64,000 nucleotides of DNA from Chitinophaga caseinilytica (lineage in GTDB: Bacteria; Bacteroidota; Bacteroidia; Chitinophagales; Chitinophagaceae): the NCBI RefSeq assembly GCF_038396765.1, contig NZ_CP150096.1, forward strand, positions 3,579,001 to 3,643,000. The letters run 5' to 3'. The position numbers and the translations under genes are program-made. Of the stretch, positions 1 to 9,800 are shown piece by piece (positions within the stretch are counted from its first letter, which is position 1; every line of letters starts with the position of its first letter). A model generated the notes under the pieces. It saw only the letters and a list, made by a program, of their open reading frames with translations, did no database searches and was not told the DNA's origin.

Positions 1-114
1 TGCCAGGTTCGATTCGTTGAGCAATAGGAACGGTTAACCCTCCCAGCATACAACAGAATGCGGGAGAATGGATGAATTGCTCCATCATTCGCTACAATTT
101 TAAAGCATGAAATA
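1..114. other. Window-edge intergenic sequence
   Basis: No convincing coding frame, RNA or repeat was seen before the stop codon of the first minus-strand gene. Confidence 0.4.
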
Positions 115-450
115 CTAGTCTCGCTGTCCGGTAAAAGCCGCTAACACTTTTTCAAAAAAACTGGTCCGGTCTTCATACAATTGCCGCACCGTAACGAGAA
201 TTTCGCCGTCTGCCATTCTCCAGGATGATTCGAGAAAGCATGTCCCGCTGGCATACATGGTTTTTTTGACTTCCTTCCGCGTCAACCCCGTGCATTCCGC
301 AATCTCCGAATACGTCATCCAGAAATCCGTCCCTTTTGCATGTACCTGAATACATCGCTGAATAAGATCCTTTTTCTGCTCATGTGTCATGGCAGACAAT
401 TCAGGCATCTTCACTGGTTGTGTTACGTGAATAGTAGTTTGCATCTTCAT
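115..450 (-). CDS. Small HTH-like protein of unknown function
   Basis: About 111 residues from the ATG at 450; a GTG at 486 would give 123, and an ATG at 444 is equally possible. Residues about 20-85 (EQKKDLIQRCIQVH, then TYSEIAECTGLTRKEV) read like a helix-turn-helix core followed by a wing-like strand pair (WRMADGEILVTV). There is no signal peptide or membrane segment, so a cytoplasmic DNA-binding role is inferred. It lies downstream of the tamB-like gene on the same strand. A block of GTTCA repeats sits just upstream and could be its own operator. I do not recognise a named family. Confidence 0.6.
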   Translation of the reverse strand: MKMQTTIHVTQPVKMPELSAMTHEQKKDLIQRCIQVHAKGTDFWMTYSEIAECTGLTRKEVKKTMYASGTCFLESSWRMADGEILVTVRQLYEDRTSFFEKVLAAFTGQRD

Positions 451-502
451 CTGATTTTGATGAAAATGTAGCCATAAATCGGACACAAAAATTTTTTAGA
501 AG

Positions 503-528
503 CCGTTCATTCCGTTCATTTTTTGAAC
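503..528. repeat. Tandem CCGTTCATT repeats plus GTTCA/TGAAC inverted repeat
   Basis: CCGTTCATT occurs twice head to tail (503-511, 512-520). The second copy continues into an inverted repeat GTTCA-N5-TGAAC (514-528). It lies directly upstream of the small HTH-like gene, which fits a regulator binding site; that role is inferred. Confidence 0.5.
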
Positions 529-545
529 GTGGTATGTATACCTTT

Positions 546-3500
546 TTAGGGTCTGTCCACCGAGTCTTTTTCATGCTCGTGATCCTCGTGCCGCAAACTG
601 TCTTCCTGCATCCTCCGCAGCATCGCGGCCCGCGCAATGCTGTCCTGTACCCGCCGCAACCGCCGGTCGCTGAAAAGCTCGCCGAACCGGTTGAAATCAC
701 GTACGTAAGACATCCCCACGCCACTCCGGATCCTGTTGTCCAGCAACCATGCATCATAATCCATCTTGCTGAACGCATTCAGACGAACACGCCCGTCCGG
801 CGTCAGCAAATACTCGATCCGGAAGTCGCCCGCGAAGTTTTGCGTGGAAGAGCTCGCCGAAACCCTTCCCCAGTCGTAGTTCCCGCCTACGTATAAACGT
901 ATCCGGTTGTTCAGGAAAGATTTCGTGATACCCGTGCTCACCAGGTTCCGGTCATACGAACTGCTGGCGCTGTTATTGAAGTTGTATGCCGTATAGTTTA
1001 CATTGAAACCGATCCCCGCATTCTTGAGGAAAGTATTGGAGAAGTTGTTCAGGATCGCCGAAGCCTGCGCGCTCAAAGCCTGCCCCACACTGTTTTTACC
1101 CGTAATCGCCACGTTGGCGCTGCCGTCTGGCGGCTGGAACTGGCCCGTTGCCAACAGGTACGAAATCTGGTACAAAGCCTGGTTCTGGTTGGAGTTGATC
1201 TCCTTCAACCGCGACGCCACCCCGCTCTCATACGCCATAGACCCCACGTCCGGCAAAGTAATCTCATAAGTGATGGTCGGCTGCGTGAGCGATTGCCGCA
1301 GGTACAGCAAAATATCCACCCGCTCCGAACGGTTCATCAGCTTGTCGTCTGTAGCTGATGCCCCTGCCGCGCCCGAGGCGGCGGCGGTACTGAGGTTATA
1401 CAAACTCACCTTGGGAATGCTGTACTTCGCCGTAATGTTCACCAAAGCCTCGCCAGGATCCCCGTTCCAGGAAATCGTACTGTTCTTGTCGATATCGAAC
1501 TTCCAGCTGGCGAGCCGCTGGAAACTGAAATTATAGGTACCGGTATTGATCGTATAATTGCCGTACATCGTGAAATCCCCTTCCAGGTTCACATTGATGG
1601 CCAGGTTGCCCGTTCCGTTGGCGGAAATCACGTCGTTCGTGGAGGCATTCAGGATCACATCGATCTGCGCGTCGGGGTTGGCGGCGATGTCCATCTTCAC
1701 ATTCAGCTTGATGTCGCTCTTCTTTTTCTGCTCTTCCACCACCTTTCCGTATTGCTTGAACCGGATGTATTCGTGCTTGCCGATATCCTTGCTGTCGCTC
1801 AGCGGCAGGTAGAAATGCGTGCCCTTCAGCGGGCGCGCCAGCACGCGAAGCTCGAGGTTTTCGAGCGGACCTGTAAAATAAACCCTTCCCTGCGACAGCA
1901 CCGTTCCATAATACAGGTCGTTATCCGCCGGCCCCGTATCCAGGAACAGGAACTTGTCTGACTGCACGTCGAACTCGAACACCATATCGTAAAAGTTCTG
2001 ATGCTGGATAAACCCATTCACCACCGCCTTGTTGTTGAACTTGTCGATCAGCGTGAACGGCTTCATTTCGATAAGGTTATCATCCATATGATGCACGTGG
2101 AGCAGGGGGATTTTGTACCGCGTGCCGAGATAATTCACTTTCATCCCGATATCCTGCACCTTCACCGATCCCCGGAACGATGGCTTGTCGGTAGTGCCGG
2201 TCACGTCGAGGTGGCCGGTAGCCGAACCGGTCAGTTCGCTCACATAATCTCCCAGGTATTTATCGAGCAGGCTGATGGAAGTGTTGTTCAGGTCGGTGGA
2301 CGCGTTCAACACGCGGTTGCTGTCGCTGAGGCCCACCGTGCCTTTCGCCGTAAAGCTCGCCAGGGAATTGTCGGCCGACACGTCGAAGGAAAGCTGCCCG
2401 ATCGTATGGTCGTAATTTCCTTTCCAGTTCACCAGCCCGATGGAGTCATTGTCTACCCGCAGCTGGCTCGTCCGCACGTCAGCGTCCACGCTCAGCCGCC
2501 CGAAAGGATCGTGCACGTCGATATCGCCATTGGCCATGCCTTCGATGAGGTAGCTGGTAAGGCCGTGGGAGATGATATCGGCGAGGTTCAGGTCTTTCAG
2601 GTTGATCATGAACCGCGACTCGTCCGGATTGAATTCGTTCGTGCTGATAGTAATGGCCTGGTCGTTGCGCGTGATTTTCAGGTTATGGACGGTCAGGAAA
2701 TCGGTGCTCCAGTATACTTCATTCCCCGACATCATGTTCCAGGGCTTGCCGTTCACGGTGAAGGAGCTGTTGAGGAAGTGGATCTTCACGCCGTCGCCTA
2801 CCGTTACCAGCCGTGCATAGAAACCATTGAGGGAAGTCGTGTCTTCCGCCTGCAGATCGAGTTTGATGAGCGAGGTGTCTTTCCCAGAACTGGCCAGGAT
2901 GAGCGGATTGCGGAACATGACGCTGTCCCGGAACAACACCTCGCCCAGGCTCGTGCTTACGTTGATACGGCTGAAATCGCCGGTGGACTTGAGCACGAGG
3001 TTCCTCACCCCGAAATCCCGGAAAGCCGCCTGAGGGACCACCGCATTGAGCGACACGTTCCCCGTCAGCGTATTGAGTGCCCCCTCGATCCGTGTGCCGT
3101 CGAAACCGCTCACGTCGTTGGTAAAAGCGGCGATGAGCTTGTCCACCTGCCCGAATTCCAGGGAAAACGTGAAGTCCTGCCCGGCATTGACCATGGGCGG
3201 CGATTTGAAGAAACTGGGATAATATTTATTGAGGAACAGTTTGAAAGCGTTGGGCAATTCCATGAAACTATAGCTTCCCTGCACGAACCCGTTTACCTCG
3301 TTCCCCCGTACCCGTAAGGTTTTCAGCCCGTTTTCAGTGCCGGTGTAGACGGAAAGACTGTCGAATTCCACGCGGTTCCGGTTTTTGAACAGGGAAAGGT
3401 CGTACAGCCGGGCGGTGCCGTCGAAGTTATCGATGTTGCTGCCGGCAAAATTGAGGTCGGCTTTCGCCTGCAGCGTGATGGAATCTTCCGTGAGGTGGAG

Positions 3501-5429
3501 CGCTTTGAGGTCGCTGTTGCGTATTTCCGAATAGAAATTGAATATGGGCAGACGGCTGTTGAAATCGATCGTTCCCGTAAAATCCATGTCCAGGTTGGGA
3601 TCGTTCACGGTCAGCGCACCGTTGAAGAACTTCCGGTTCATTTCGCCTTCGGTCTTCAGGTTCTGATATTGATAGCCGTATAGCCCGATCTGCTGTATAT
3701 CCGCGTCTACCGCGGCTTTCAGGTTTTTGAAATTGAAACCTTCGCCTTTTACCTTGGCTTTCATCGTTACCCGGTCCACGATGGTGTTGCCGAGGAGCTC
3801 GCCGAGCTGGAAGTCGTATGTGGTAAGGCTTCCCGAGTAAACGGGCACGTCTTTGCTCGTCTTGAAGTTGATGTCGGAATCGAGGTTGCCGAGGTTGGTC
3901 TGGAATTTCCCGTAGGCCACGAAGTCGTTCACGAACCCGGTAAAGCTTCCCTGGAAGGCGAGCCGCTGGATGAGCTCGGTTTTCACGGCCGTGATATCTT
4001 TGAGCATGGGGAAGAACTGGCGGACGTCGGCGCCGCTGGTCGTGAGCTCCCGCGCGTTGAAATCGATAAATGTTTCGTTGATGTACGGAAGCCCCCTCAT
4101 GCTGAAGTTCCCCCGGAGCCGCGTCGCCTTTCCGCCCTGCAGCTGCATGCTGTCTGCCGAAAGGTTGCTCACCGGCCCTTCCACCGACCCATTTACCAAA
4201 ATTTCCGTATCCCAGGCCGAAAGCGGCGGCGCGAAAAACGCGATATCGTCAGACGACAGGCGGGTTTCGCGGAAATTGGCCTTCATGGTCACGAGGTCTA
4301 CATAGTCGCCCAGGTCGGCCATGTCCTCGTATTGCATCGTATAATAATCCTTGATGTGGCTGTTGTTGGTCACCAGGTCGAGGTCGTTGAATTCCATTTC
4401 GACGGGCGACATCTTGAATTTCGCCTTGAGCGATTTTACCTCGAACCCGCTGCGCTCGCGGGTGCTGAGCGCCAGGTCTGCGAAAATGCTGTCTTTCACG
4501 AGCCGGCTGTTGGAGATCGAGAGGTTGATCTGGGCGAACCGGATGCGCGAGGGGTCGAACTGCCCGGCCGTGGAAGGCACCGAATCGCTGAGGTTGTTGA
4601 CGCCGAACGTGCCGTCTTTGATCGTGAGGGATTTGACGATCAGTTTCCAGTTGTCGGCATTCCATCGCAAAGGCACGATGGCGGCGGAGTCCAGCACGGG
4701 TTTCGGTGCGGCGGGCGACGGGGCGCGGCGCTTGCGCAGGGGGCTGGCCGGGTAGCTGGATACCACGAACGAGGGCTGATCGAGCAGGAGCTCGTTGATC
4801 TTGATGTTGCGGGTCAGGAGATCGAGCTGTTCGGCGTCGAGGTAGATGCGGCCGGCGGAGGCGTTCATGTCTTCGCCTACCCATTGGTCGACCAGGTTGA
4901 ACCGCACGCGGCGGAAGTCCACTTTTTTCAGGTCGAGCGAAATACCGGTTTTCTGTTTTTTGGCCGGCTGAACGGGGGCGCCGCCGAACTCGTCTATAAT
5001 AAATTGATAATTCCAGAGGGAGTCGTTCCGGGGGCGGATGAGGTTGACCTGCGCATCTTCGAGCCCTACGAACTTGAGCACCGGTTTTTCCTGGATGAAG
5101 AACCAGTCGGTGATGCGGACGTGGAGGGCTTCTGCGTAAAGGAGGGTATCTTTGTTCCGGTCTTCCACCAGCGTGCCTTCCAGGCGCATGCTGTTGAACA
5201 GGCGGAAGTTGACGTGGCGGATTTCGACACGGGTGTTCAGCTGTTTGGACAGCCGCGCCGTAACTTCCTGGACAAGCAGGTTCTGAACGTAGGGAATATT
5301 GACGAGGATACTGACGAGGAGTAACAGGCCCAGCAGGCTCAGCAGGGCAATGGTCAATATTTTGCGAACTTTTTTCAGGGAACTCCGATTTATTCCGGCA
5401 AAAATAGTCATTACCAAAATGTTTGCCAA
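546..5429 (-). CDS. tamB: TamB-like translocation/assembly module protein (DUF490)
   Basis: A 1627-residue protein with one N-terminal membrane helix (about residues 25-45, ILTIALLSLLGLLLLVSILV), then more than 1000 residues of repetitive beta-strand-rich sequence and a C-terminal TamB/DUF490 domain (about 1150-1580). This is the build of AsmA/TamB bridge proteins that span the periplasm and help lipid or barrel-protein delivery to the outer membrane. The highly charged tail (HEDHEHEKDSVDRP) is unusual. The start is uncertain: ATGs lie at 5429 and 5411, but a TATTTTTG box sits at 5406-5399, inside the first codons. Homologues usually begin near LKKVRKI, which here would need a CTG start at 5378. 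No TamA-like partner lies adjacent. Confidence 0.9.
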   Translation of the reverse strand: MANILVMTIFAGINRSSLKKVRKILTIALLSLLGLLLLVSILVNIPYVQNLLVQEVTARLSKQLNTRVEIRHVNFRLFNSMRLEGTLVEDRNKDTLLYAEALHVRITDWFFIQEKPVLKFVGLEDAQVNLIRPRNDSLWNYQFIIDEFGGAPVQPAKKQKTGISLDLKKVDFRRVRFNLVDQWVGEDMNASAGRIYLDAEQLDLLTRNIKINELLLDQPSFVVSSYPASPLRKRRAPSPAAPKPVLDSAAIVPLRWNADNWKLIVKSLTIKDGTFGVNNLSDSVPSTAGQFDPSRIRFAQINLSISNSRLVKDSIFADLALSTRERSGFEVKSLKAKFKMSPVEMEFNDLDLVTNNSHIKDYYTMQYEDMADLGDYVDLVTMKANFRETRLSSDDIAFFAPPLSAWDTEILVNGSVEGPVSNLSADSMQLQGGKATRLRGNFSMRGLPYINETFIDFNARELTTSGADVRQFFPMLKDITAVKTELIQRLAFQGSFTGFVNDFVAYGKFQTNLGNLDSDINFKTSKDVPVYSGSLTTYDFQLGELLGNTIVDRVTMKAKVKGEGFNFKNLKAAVDADIQQIGLYGYQYQNLKTEGEMNRKFFNGALTVNDPNLDMDFTGTIDFNSRLPIFNFYSEIRNSDLKALHLTEDSITLQAKADLNFAGSNIDNFDGTARLYDLSLFKNRNRVEFDSLSVYTGTENGLKTLRVRGNEVNGFVQGSYSFMELPNAFKLFLNKYYPSFFKSPPMVNAGQDFTFSLEFGQVDKLIAAFTNDVSGFDGTRIEGALNTLTGNVSLNAVVPQAAFRDFGVRNLVLKSTGDFSRINVSTSLGEVLFRDSVMFRNPLILASSGKDTSLIKLDLQAEDTTSLNGFYARLVTVGDGVKIHFLNSSFTVNGKPWNMMSGNEVYWSTDFLTVHNLKITRNDQAITISTNEFNPDESRFMINLKDLNLADIISHGLTSYLIEGMANGDIDVHDPFGRLSVDADVRTSQLRVDNDSIGLVNWKGNYDHTIGQLSFDVSADNSLASFTAKGTVGLSDSNRVLNASTDLNNTSISLLDKYLGDYVSELTGSATGHLDVTGTTDKPSFRGSVKVQDIGMKVNYLGTRYKIPLLHVHHMDDNLIEMKPFTLIDKFNNKAVVNGFIQHQNFYDMVFEFDVQSDKFLFLDTGPADNDLYYGTVLSQGRVYFTGPLENLELRVLARPLKGTHFYLPLSDSKDIGKHEYIRFKQYGKVVEEQKKKSDIKLNVKMDIAANPDAQIDVILNASTNDVISANGTGNLAINVNLEGDFTMYGNYTINTGTYNFSFQRLASWKFDIDKNSTISWNGDPGEALVNITAKYSIPKVSLYNLSTAAASGAAGASATDDKLMNRSERVDILLYLRQSLTQPTITYEITLPDVGSMAYESGVASRLKEINSNQNQALYQISYLLATGQFQPPDGSANVAITGKNSVGQALSAQASAILNNFSNTFLKNAGIGFNVNYTAYNFNNSASSSYDRNLVSTGITKSFLNNRIRLYVGGNYDWGRVSASSSTQNFAGDFRIEYLLTPDGRVRLNAFSKMDYDAWLLDNRIRSGVGMSYVRDFNRFGELFSDRRLRRVQDSIARAAMLRRMQEDSLRHEDHEHEKDSVDRP
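5399..5406 (-). promoter_or_regulatory. Minus-strand -7 box (TATTTTTG) near the tamB start
   Basis: Perfect TAnnTTTG match on the minus strand. If used, transcription starts near 5393, downstream of both ATG candidates of the TamB-like gene. That would imply an internal non-ATG start or a second promoter. Confidence 0.4.
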
Positions 5430-5453
5430 TTGAATCTGCTACATATAAATTTG
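5422..5453 (+). promoter_or_regulatory. Bacteroidota-type promoter for the asparaginase gene
   Basis: TTTG at 5422-5425, a 20-nt spacer and TAAATTTG at 5446-5453: both elements at the usual spacing. The ATG follows 15 nt after the -7 box. Confidence 0.7.
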
Positions 5454-5468
5454 AATAAAACCCATCCC

Positions 5469-6488
5469 ATGCGCTTTATACTCATTTTTTGCCTCCTGAT
5501 ACAAACCGGTTGGGCAGCGGCCCAGGAAAAATACGTGCTGGTCATCCACGGTGGGGCCGGTACCATTTTGAGATCGCAACTGACGCCGGAAAAGGAAACG
5601 GCCTACCGAGATGCGCTGAAAGCTGCGCTGACGGCGGGTTATGATGTGCTGAGCAAGGGCGGGTCGAGCCTGGACGCGGTGGAGGCGGCGGTGCGGTCGA
5701 TGGAAGATTGTCCGCTTTTCAATGCCGGCAAGGGCGCGGTGTTCACGGCTGAGGGGAAGAATGAGCTGGATGCGGCGATCATGAACGGTAAAACGCTGGA
5801 AGCCGGCGCGGTGGCTGGCGTTACCGTGGTGAAGAACCCGATATCCGCCGCCAGGGCGGTGATGGAGAAAAGTAAACATGTGATGATGGTCGGGAAAGGG
5901 GCGGAGACGTTTGCGAAGGAAGCAGGCCTGGAGATCGTGGACCCGTCTTATTTCCGGACGGAGGAACGCTGGCAGGGGCTATTGCGCGCCCGGCAGCTGG
6001 ATTCGACGCGGCAGCAGCTGGGCCATGCGGACACGGCGGCTTCCGCGAGGCTGGGAGCGGAGATGCGCGACTATAAATTCGGCACGGTGGGGGCGGTGGC
6101 GCTCGACCGGCAGGGGGACCTGGCGGCGGCCACGTCTACCGGGGGCATGACCAACAAGCGGTACGGCCGGGTGGGGGATGCGCCGGTGATCGGGGCCGGG
6201 ACGTACGCCGATAACGCGACCTGCGCCGTTTCGTGTACGGGTTGGGGTGAGTATTTCATCCGGCTGGTGGTGGCGAAAACGGTTTGTGACCTGATCGCAT
6301 ACAAAGGAATGAGTGTCCGGGATGCGGCGAACGAATTGATAATGAAGAAAGTACCGGCGTTGGGGGGAGACGGGGGCCTCATCGCGATCGACAGGAACGG
6401 CCGGATCGCGATGCCTTTTAACACGGCGGGCATGTATCGGGCGGCTATTACTGAAAATGGGAGGATGGAAGTGATGATCTTCAAATAG
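5469..6488 (+). CDS. Secreted isoaspartyl peptidase/L-asparaginase (Ntn hydrolase)
   Basis: A 339-residue plant-type asparaginase that hydrolyses isoaspartyl dipeptides and asparagine. The start at 5469 gives a clean signal peptide (MRFILIFCLLIQTGWAAAQ); an ATG at 5430 is also open but would add a poor N-terminus. Family marks are VIHGGAGTI near the N-terminus, the GTVGAVALD segment whose Thr becomes the nucleophile after self-cleavage, and STGGMTNKRYGRVGD and GAGTYAD around the substrate site. The signal peptide points to the periplasm. It is transcribed away from tamB, from its own promoter. Length fits the family. Confidence 0.93.
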   Translation: MRFILIFCLLIQTGWAAAQEKYVLVIHGGAGTILRSQLTPEKETAYRDALKAALTAGYDVLSKGGSSLDAVEAAVRSMEDCPLFNAGKGAVFTAEGKNELDAAIMNGKTLEAGAVAGVTVVKNPISAARAVMEKSKHVMMVGKGAETFAKEAGLEIVDPSYFRTEERWQGLLRARQLDSTRQQLGHADTAASARLGAEMRDYKFGTVGAVALDRQGDLAAATSTGGMTNKRYGRVGDAPVIGAGTYADNATCAVSCTGWGEYFIRLVVAKTVCDLIAYKGMSVRDAANELIMKKVPALGGDGGLIAIDRNGRIAMPFNTAGMYRAAITENGRMEVMIFK

Positions 6489-6824
6489 CATATGTCATCA
6501 CATTGTCACGCATCTGTGTTTGTGTTGATGGTATTTTGCACAATAGTGATGATAAATTAAGATACGAAAAATTCGTAATAATATCTTTGAATTTATCAAG
6601 TACGTATAGTATTGATAATCAAATCAATAATTCAACTAAATTTTACGTTTTAAGTCAGACATATTTTTCGATTGATGAAATGTAATGGCACTATCATGAT
6701 TTGATGGTGGGATTTTTAACAAAATTTTAATCATTCTATTTTTCGGTTGAACGAATTGCAAAAGAAGTTCTTCTTCGTTGCAATACGTTCAGCATCATTA
6801 CCAGTTTTATCAATCAAGATTTGT
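6489..6824 (+). other. AT-rich leader/promoter region of the SusC operon
   Basis: This 336-nt gap is much richer in A+T than its surroundings. It holds a TATCTTTG -7 box (6582-6589) and an inverted repeat TATTGAT-N6-ATCAATA (6610-6629). No credible gene was seen; a 60-codon frame at 6503-6685 has no family features. If the box is used, the operon has a leader of about 230 nt. Confidence 0.5.
6582..6589 (+). promoter_or_regulatory. Candidate -7 box TATCTTTG for the SusC operon
   Basis: Perfect TAnnTTTG match; no good -33 TTTG at the expected spacing. Confidence 0.4.
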
Positions 6825-9800
6825 ATGACCAAGAAGCTACTCTTTTTGTTGGTCCTGCTAGGGGCAGCGTATGCTGTTGCCCTAGCTCAGGACCGAAAGG
6901 TGTCCGGTACAGTGACGGATGCCAAAGGTGAGGCCCTTCCCGGGGTATCTATCCGGGAAGTGGGGACCTCCAACGGTACGGCATCCCTGGCCGACGGAAA
7001 ATTTACCCTGACCTTAAAATCTGCCAGTCCCTCCCTTGAATTTTCTTTCATGGGGTACACCCGTACCACGATCAAAGTGGAAGGGCGCACTGATTTCAAG
7101 GTTGTGATGCAATCGGATGCGCAGCAACTGAAAGACGTTGTGATCACGGGGTACGAGCAGAAAAAACGCAAAACCCTGACTACCGCGGTTACGCGGCTTG
7201 AGGGCGACGAGATCCAGAACATCCCGGCAGCTTCGGTGGTGAACCTGCTGCAGGGGCGTATCGCTGGTTTGGGCGTAATTAACAACTCGGGTGCACCGGG
7301 CATCGGCGCGCCGGTGTTCATCCGCGGTAACGCCAGCGTGGCTTCCAGCTTTAACGACAACCGGATTTACTCCGATCCCCTTTACGTGGTGGACGGGATC
7401 CAGGTGCCGGCAGACCGTGCGGGCTCTAAAAGTTTTTCCTCCAACGATTTCGCCACCGGCAACAGCCCGATTTCCTGGCTGAACCCGAACGACATTGAGT
7501 CTATCGACGTACTGAAAGATGCCGCCGCCGCGGCCGTTTACGGTTCCCGCGGTGCCAACGGTGTCATCATCATCAAAACCAGAACGGCAAAAACAGGCAA
7601 ACCCAAAATCGACCTGCGCGCTTATAACGGCGTGAACTTCGCTCCGCAGCTGTTCCCCATGCTGGGCGGCAAGGCCGAGCGTGAAGCAAAAGTCGACATC
7701 TGGCAGCGCTTCGCGCCTTACGACCAGCTGATGTCAGGCATGCCTATCCAGATGACGGACAGCCTCAACCCGTATTTCAACAACTCTACCGACTGGCAGA
7801 GCATGTACTTCCGTACCGGCCGCATCCAGAACTACGACGCCAGCGTTTCGTCTGGCAATGAGATGGGGAACTTCCGCCTGGGCGGAGGTTACTACGATGA
7901 ACAGGGCATCGTCCTCAATACCGGCTTCAAGCGCTATTCGGCGAGTTTCACGGGCCGCCTGTTGCCGAACAAGAAAACGACCATCCAGCTGCAATCCTAC
8001 CTGGGCCGTACCGACCGTTCCCGCGGCAACAGCCGTAACGGGCAGGGTATCAGCTCCCGCGGGATCTGGAGCGTTCCTTCGTCCGTTTACATGGTGCCCG
8101 ACAAGAGCCCCTATGGCGGCGGCATGCTCGATGCATATACGCGCAACCGTGACAAGAACTTTACCAATACCATCAACACCAGTTTGCAGGTAATGTACCA
8201 GTTCACGCCAGAATTGCTTTTCACCTCCACAGGGTCGATCAGTTACGCGGTCGACAAGCGTGATTACTTCTTTGCAGGGGTGGCCAACAACGGCATTTCC
8301 GAAGCCGGCCAGTACAACGGCGCCAGTAACGCATACACGATCACTAACCAACTGTCTTACAGCCATACTACCCCTAACAACGACCATAACTATGGTGCGT
8401 TCGTGGTACAGGAATTCAACAAGAATACCATGGAATCCACCATCATTCAGGGCACAGGTGGAGGATCCGACTATGTACAGATCGTAAACGGATATTCACG
8501 CAAAAATACTTTTACCCAAACTGGATATGGCGCTAACGCCACTTCTTCCGTTCTCGGTAAAGTAAACTATGGTTTCCGTGAAAAATACCTGTTCGATGCA
8601 TCCCTTCGCGCAGACGGCTCTTCCAAGCTGTCGCCCGATCGCCGCTGGGGTTATTTCCCCACCTTCTCTGTGGGTTGGCGTATTACCGAAGAGCCTTTCG
8701 TGAAGAACAACCTTCCCTGGATCGACGAAGCGAAGGTGCGTTACAGCTGGGGTAAAACCGCGAACCAGTTCGTGCAGGACTACGGAAGCATCAGCAGCCT
8801 GTTGCCAATCGGCGGCGGATTCGGCGAACCTCAGGAAAACTATGTTTCGACATACGGCGGCACACCTGTAGCGGTGCAGAACTTCTCGCAAATGCAGAAC
8901 CGTGATCTGGACTGGGAATATTCTGACCAGTCGAACCTCGGTATCGAAATTGCCGTGCTGAAAAACCGGATCAGCTTAATTGCCGATTTCTATCAGCGCT
9001 ACACAGAAGGAGGTACCTATGCCGAAACACTGCCCACCAGCTCCGGCTATTCGATGATCAACCGCAATGGGGTAGACTTGCTGAACAAAGGCTTCGAGTT
9101 GACGCTCTCCGGCAAGGTGTTCAATTCCACCAAGCCCGGCGGATTTAACTGGACGACCCGGGTGACGCTGGCCCGCAATACCACAAAAGTTGCGAAGCTC
9201 CCTAATAACAACCAGCCCTGGTACCTCGATCAACTCACCATGGTAAAAGTAGGCTCCGCACCTTATGGTTACCTGTTCATGGTGAACGACGGGGTTTGGC
9301 AAAGCGATGCCGAAGTGCCCGTGGATCCCTTCACCGGTAAAAAACTCTACTTCGATTACGGCTACCTGCCTTACCGCGTTGGCTCGCCCCGATTCCTGGA
9401 CCTTAACGGCGACTACAAGATCAACGACCTGAACGGCGATGGCGGACGTGAAGTGAACGACCGTATGTGGGTTGGCGATCCCAGCATCAAATTAGAAGGC
9501 GGCTGGACGAACACCTTCTCGTATAAGAACTTCACTGTAGACATGATGTTCAACTACCGTATTGGTGTTAAAGTGGTGAACTCCGCGCTGCAACGTTACT
9601 GGAACTCTACCAAAGTTGTTGGTGGGTATAATCCGAACTACAAGTCGTTCGATTATTTTAACGGTAACTCCCTCGATTGGGGCGGCATTCCCCCGCTCGG
9701 CGAATACGACATTTTCGGCTTCGCTCCCGGCAGCCGTGGTGCGGAAGACGCTCGTTTCCCAACGCTTAACTATTGGACCGGTTCCGTACAGACTTTCTGG

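Noticed and set aside
6503..6685. A 60-codon frame in the SusC leader
   Set aside because: AT-rich with no family features and overlaps likely promoter elements.
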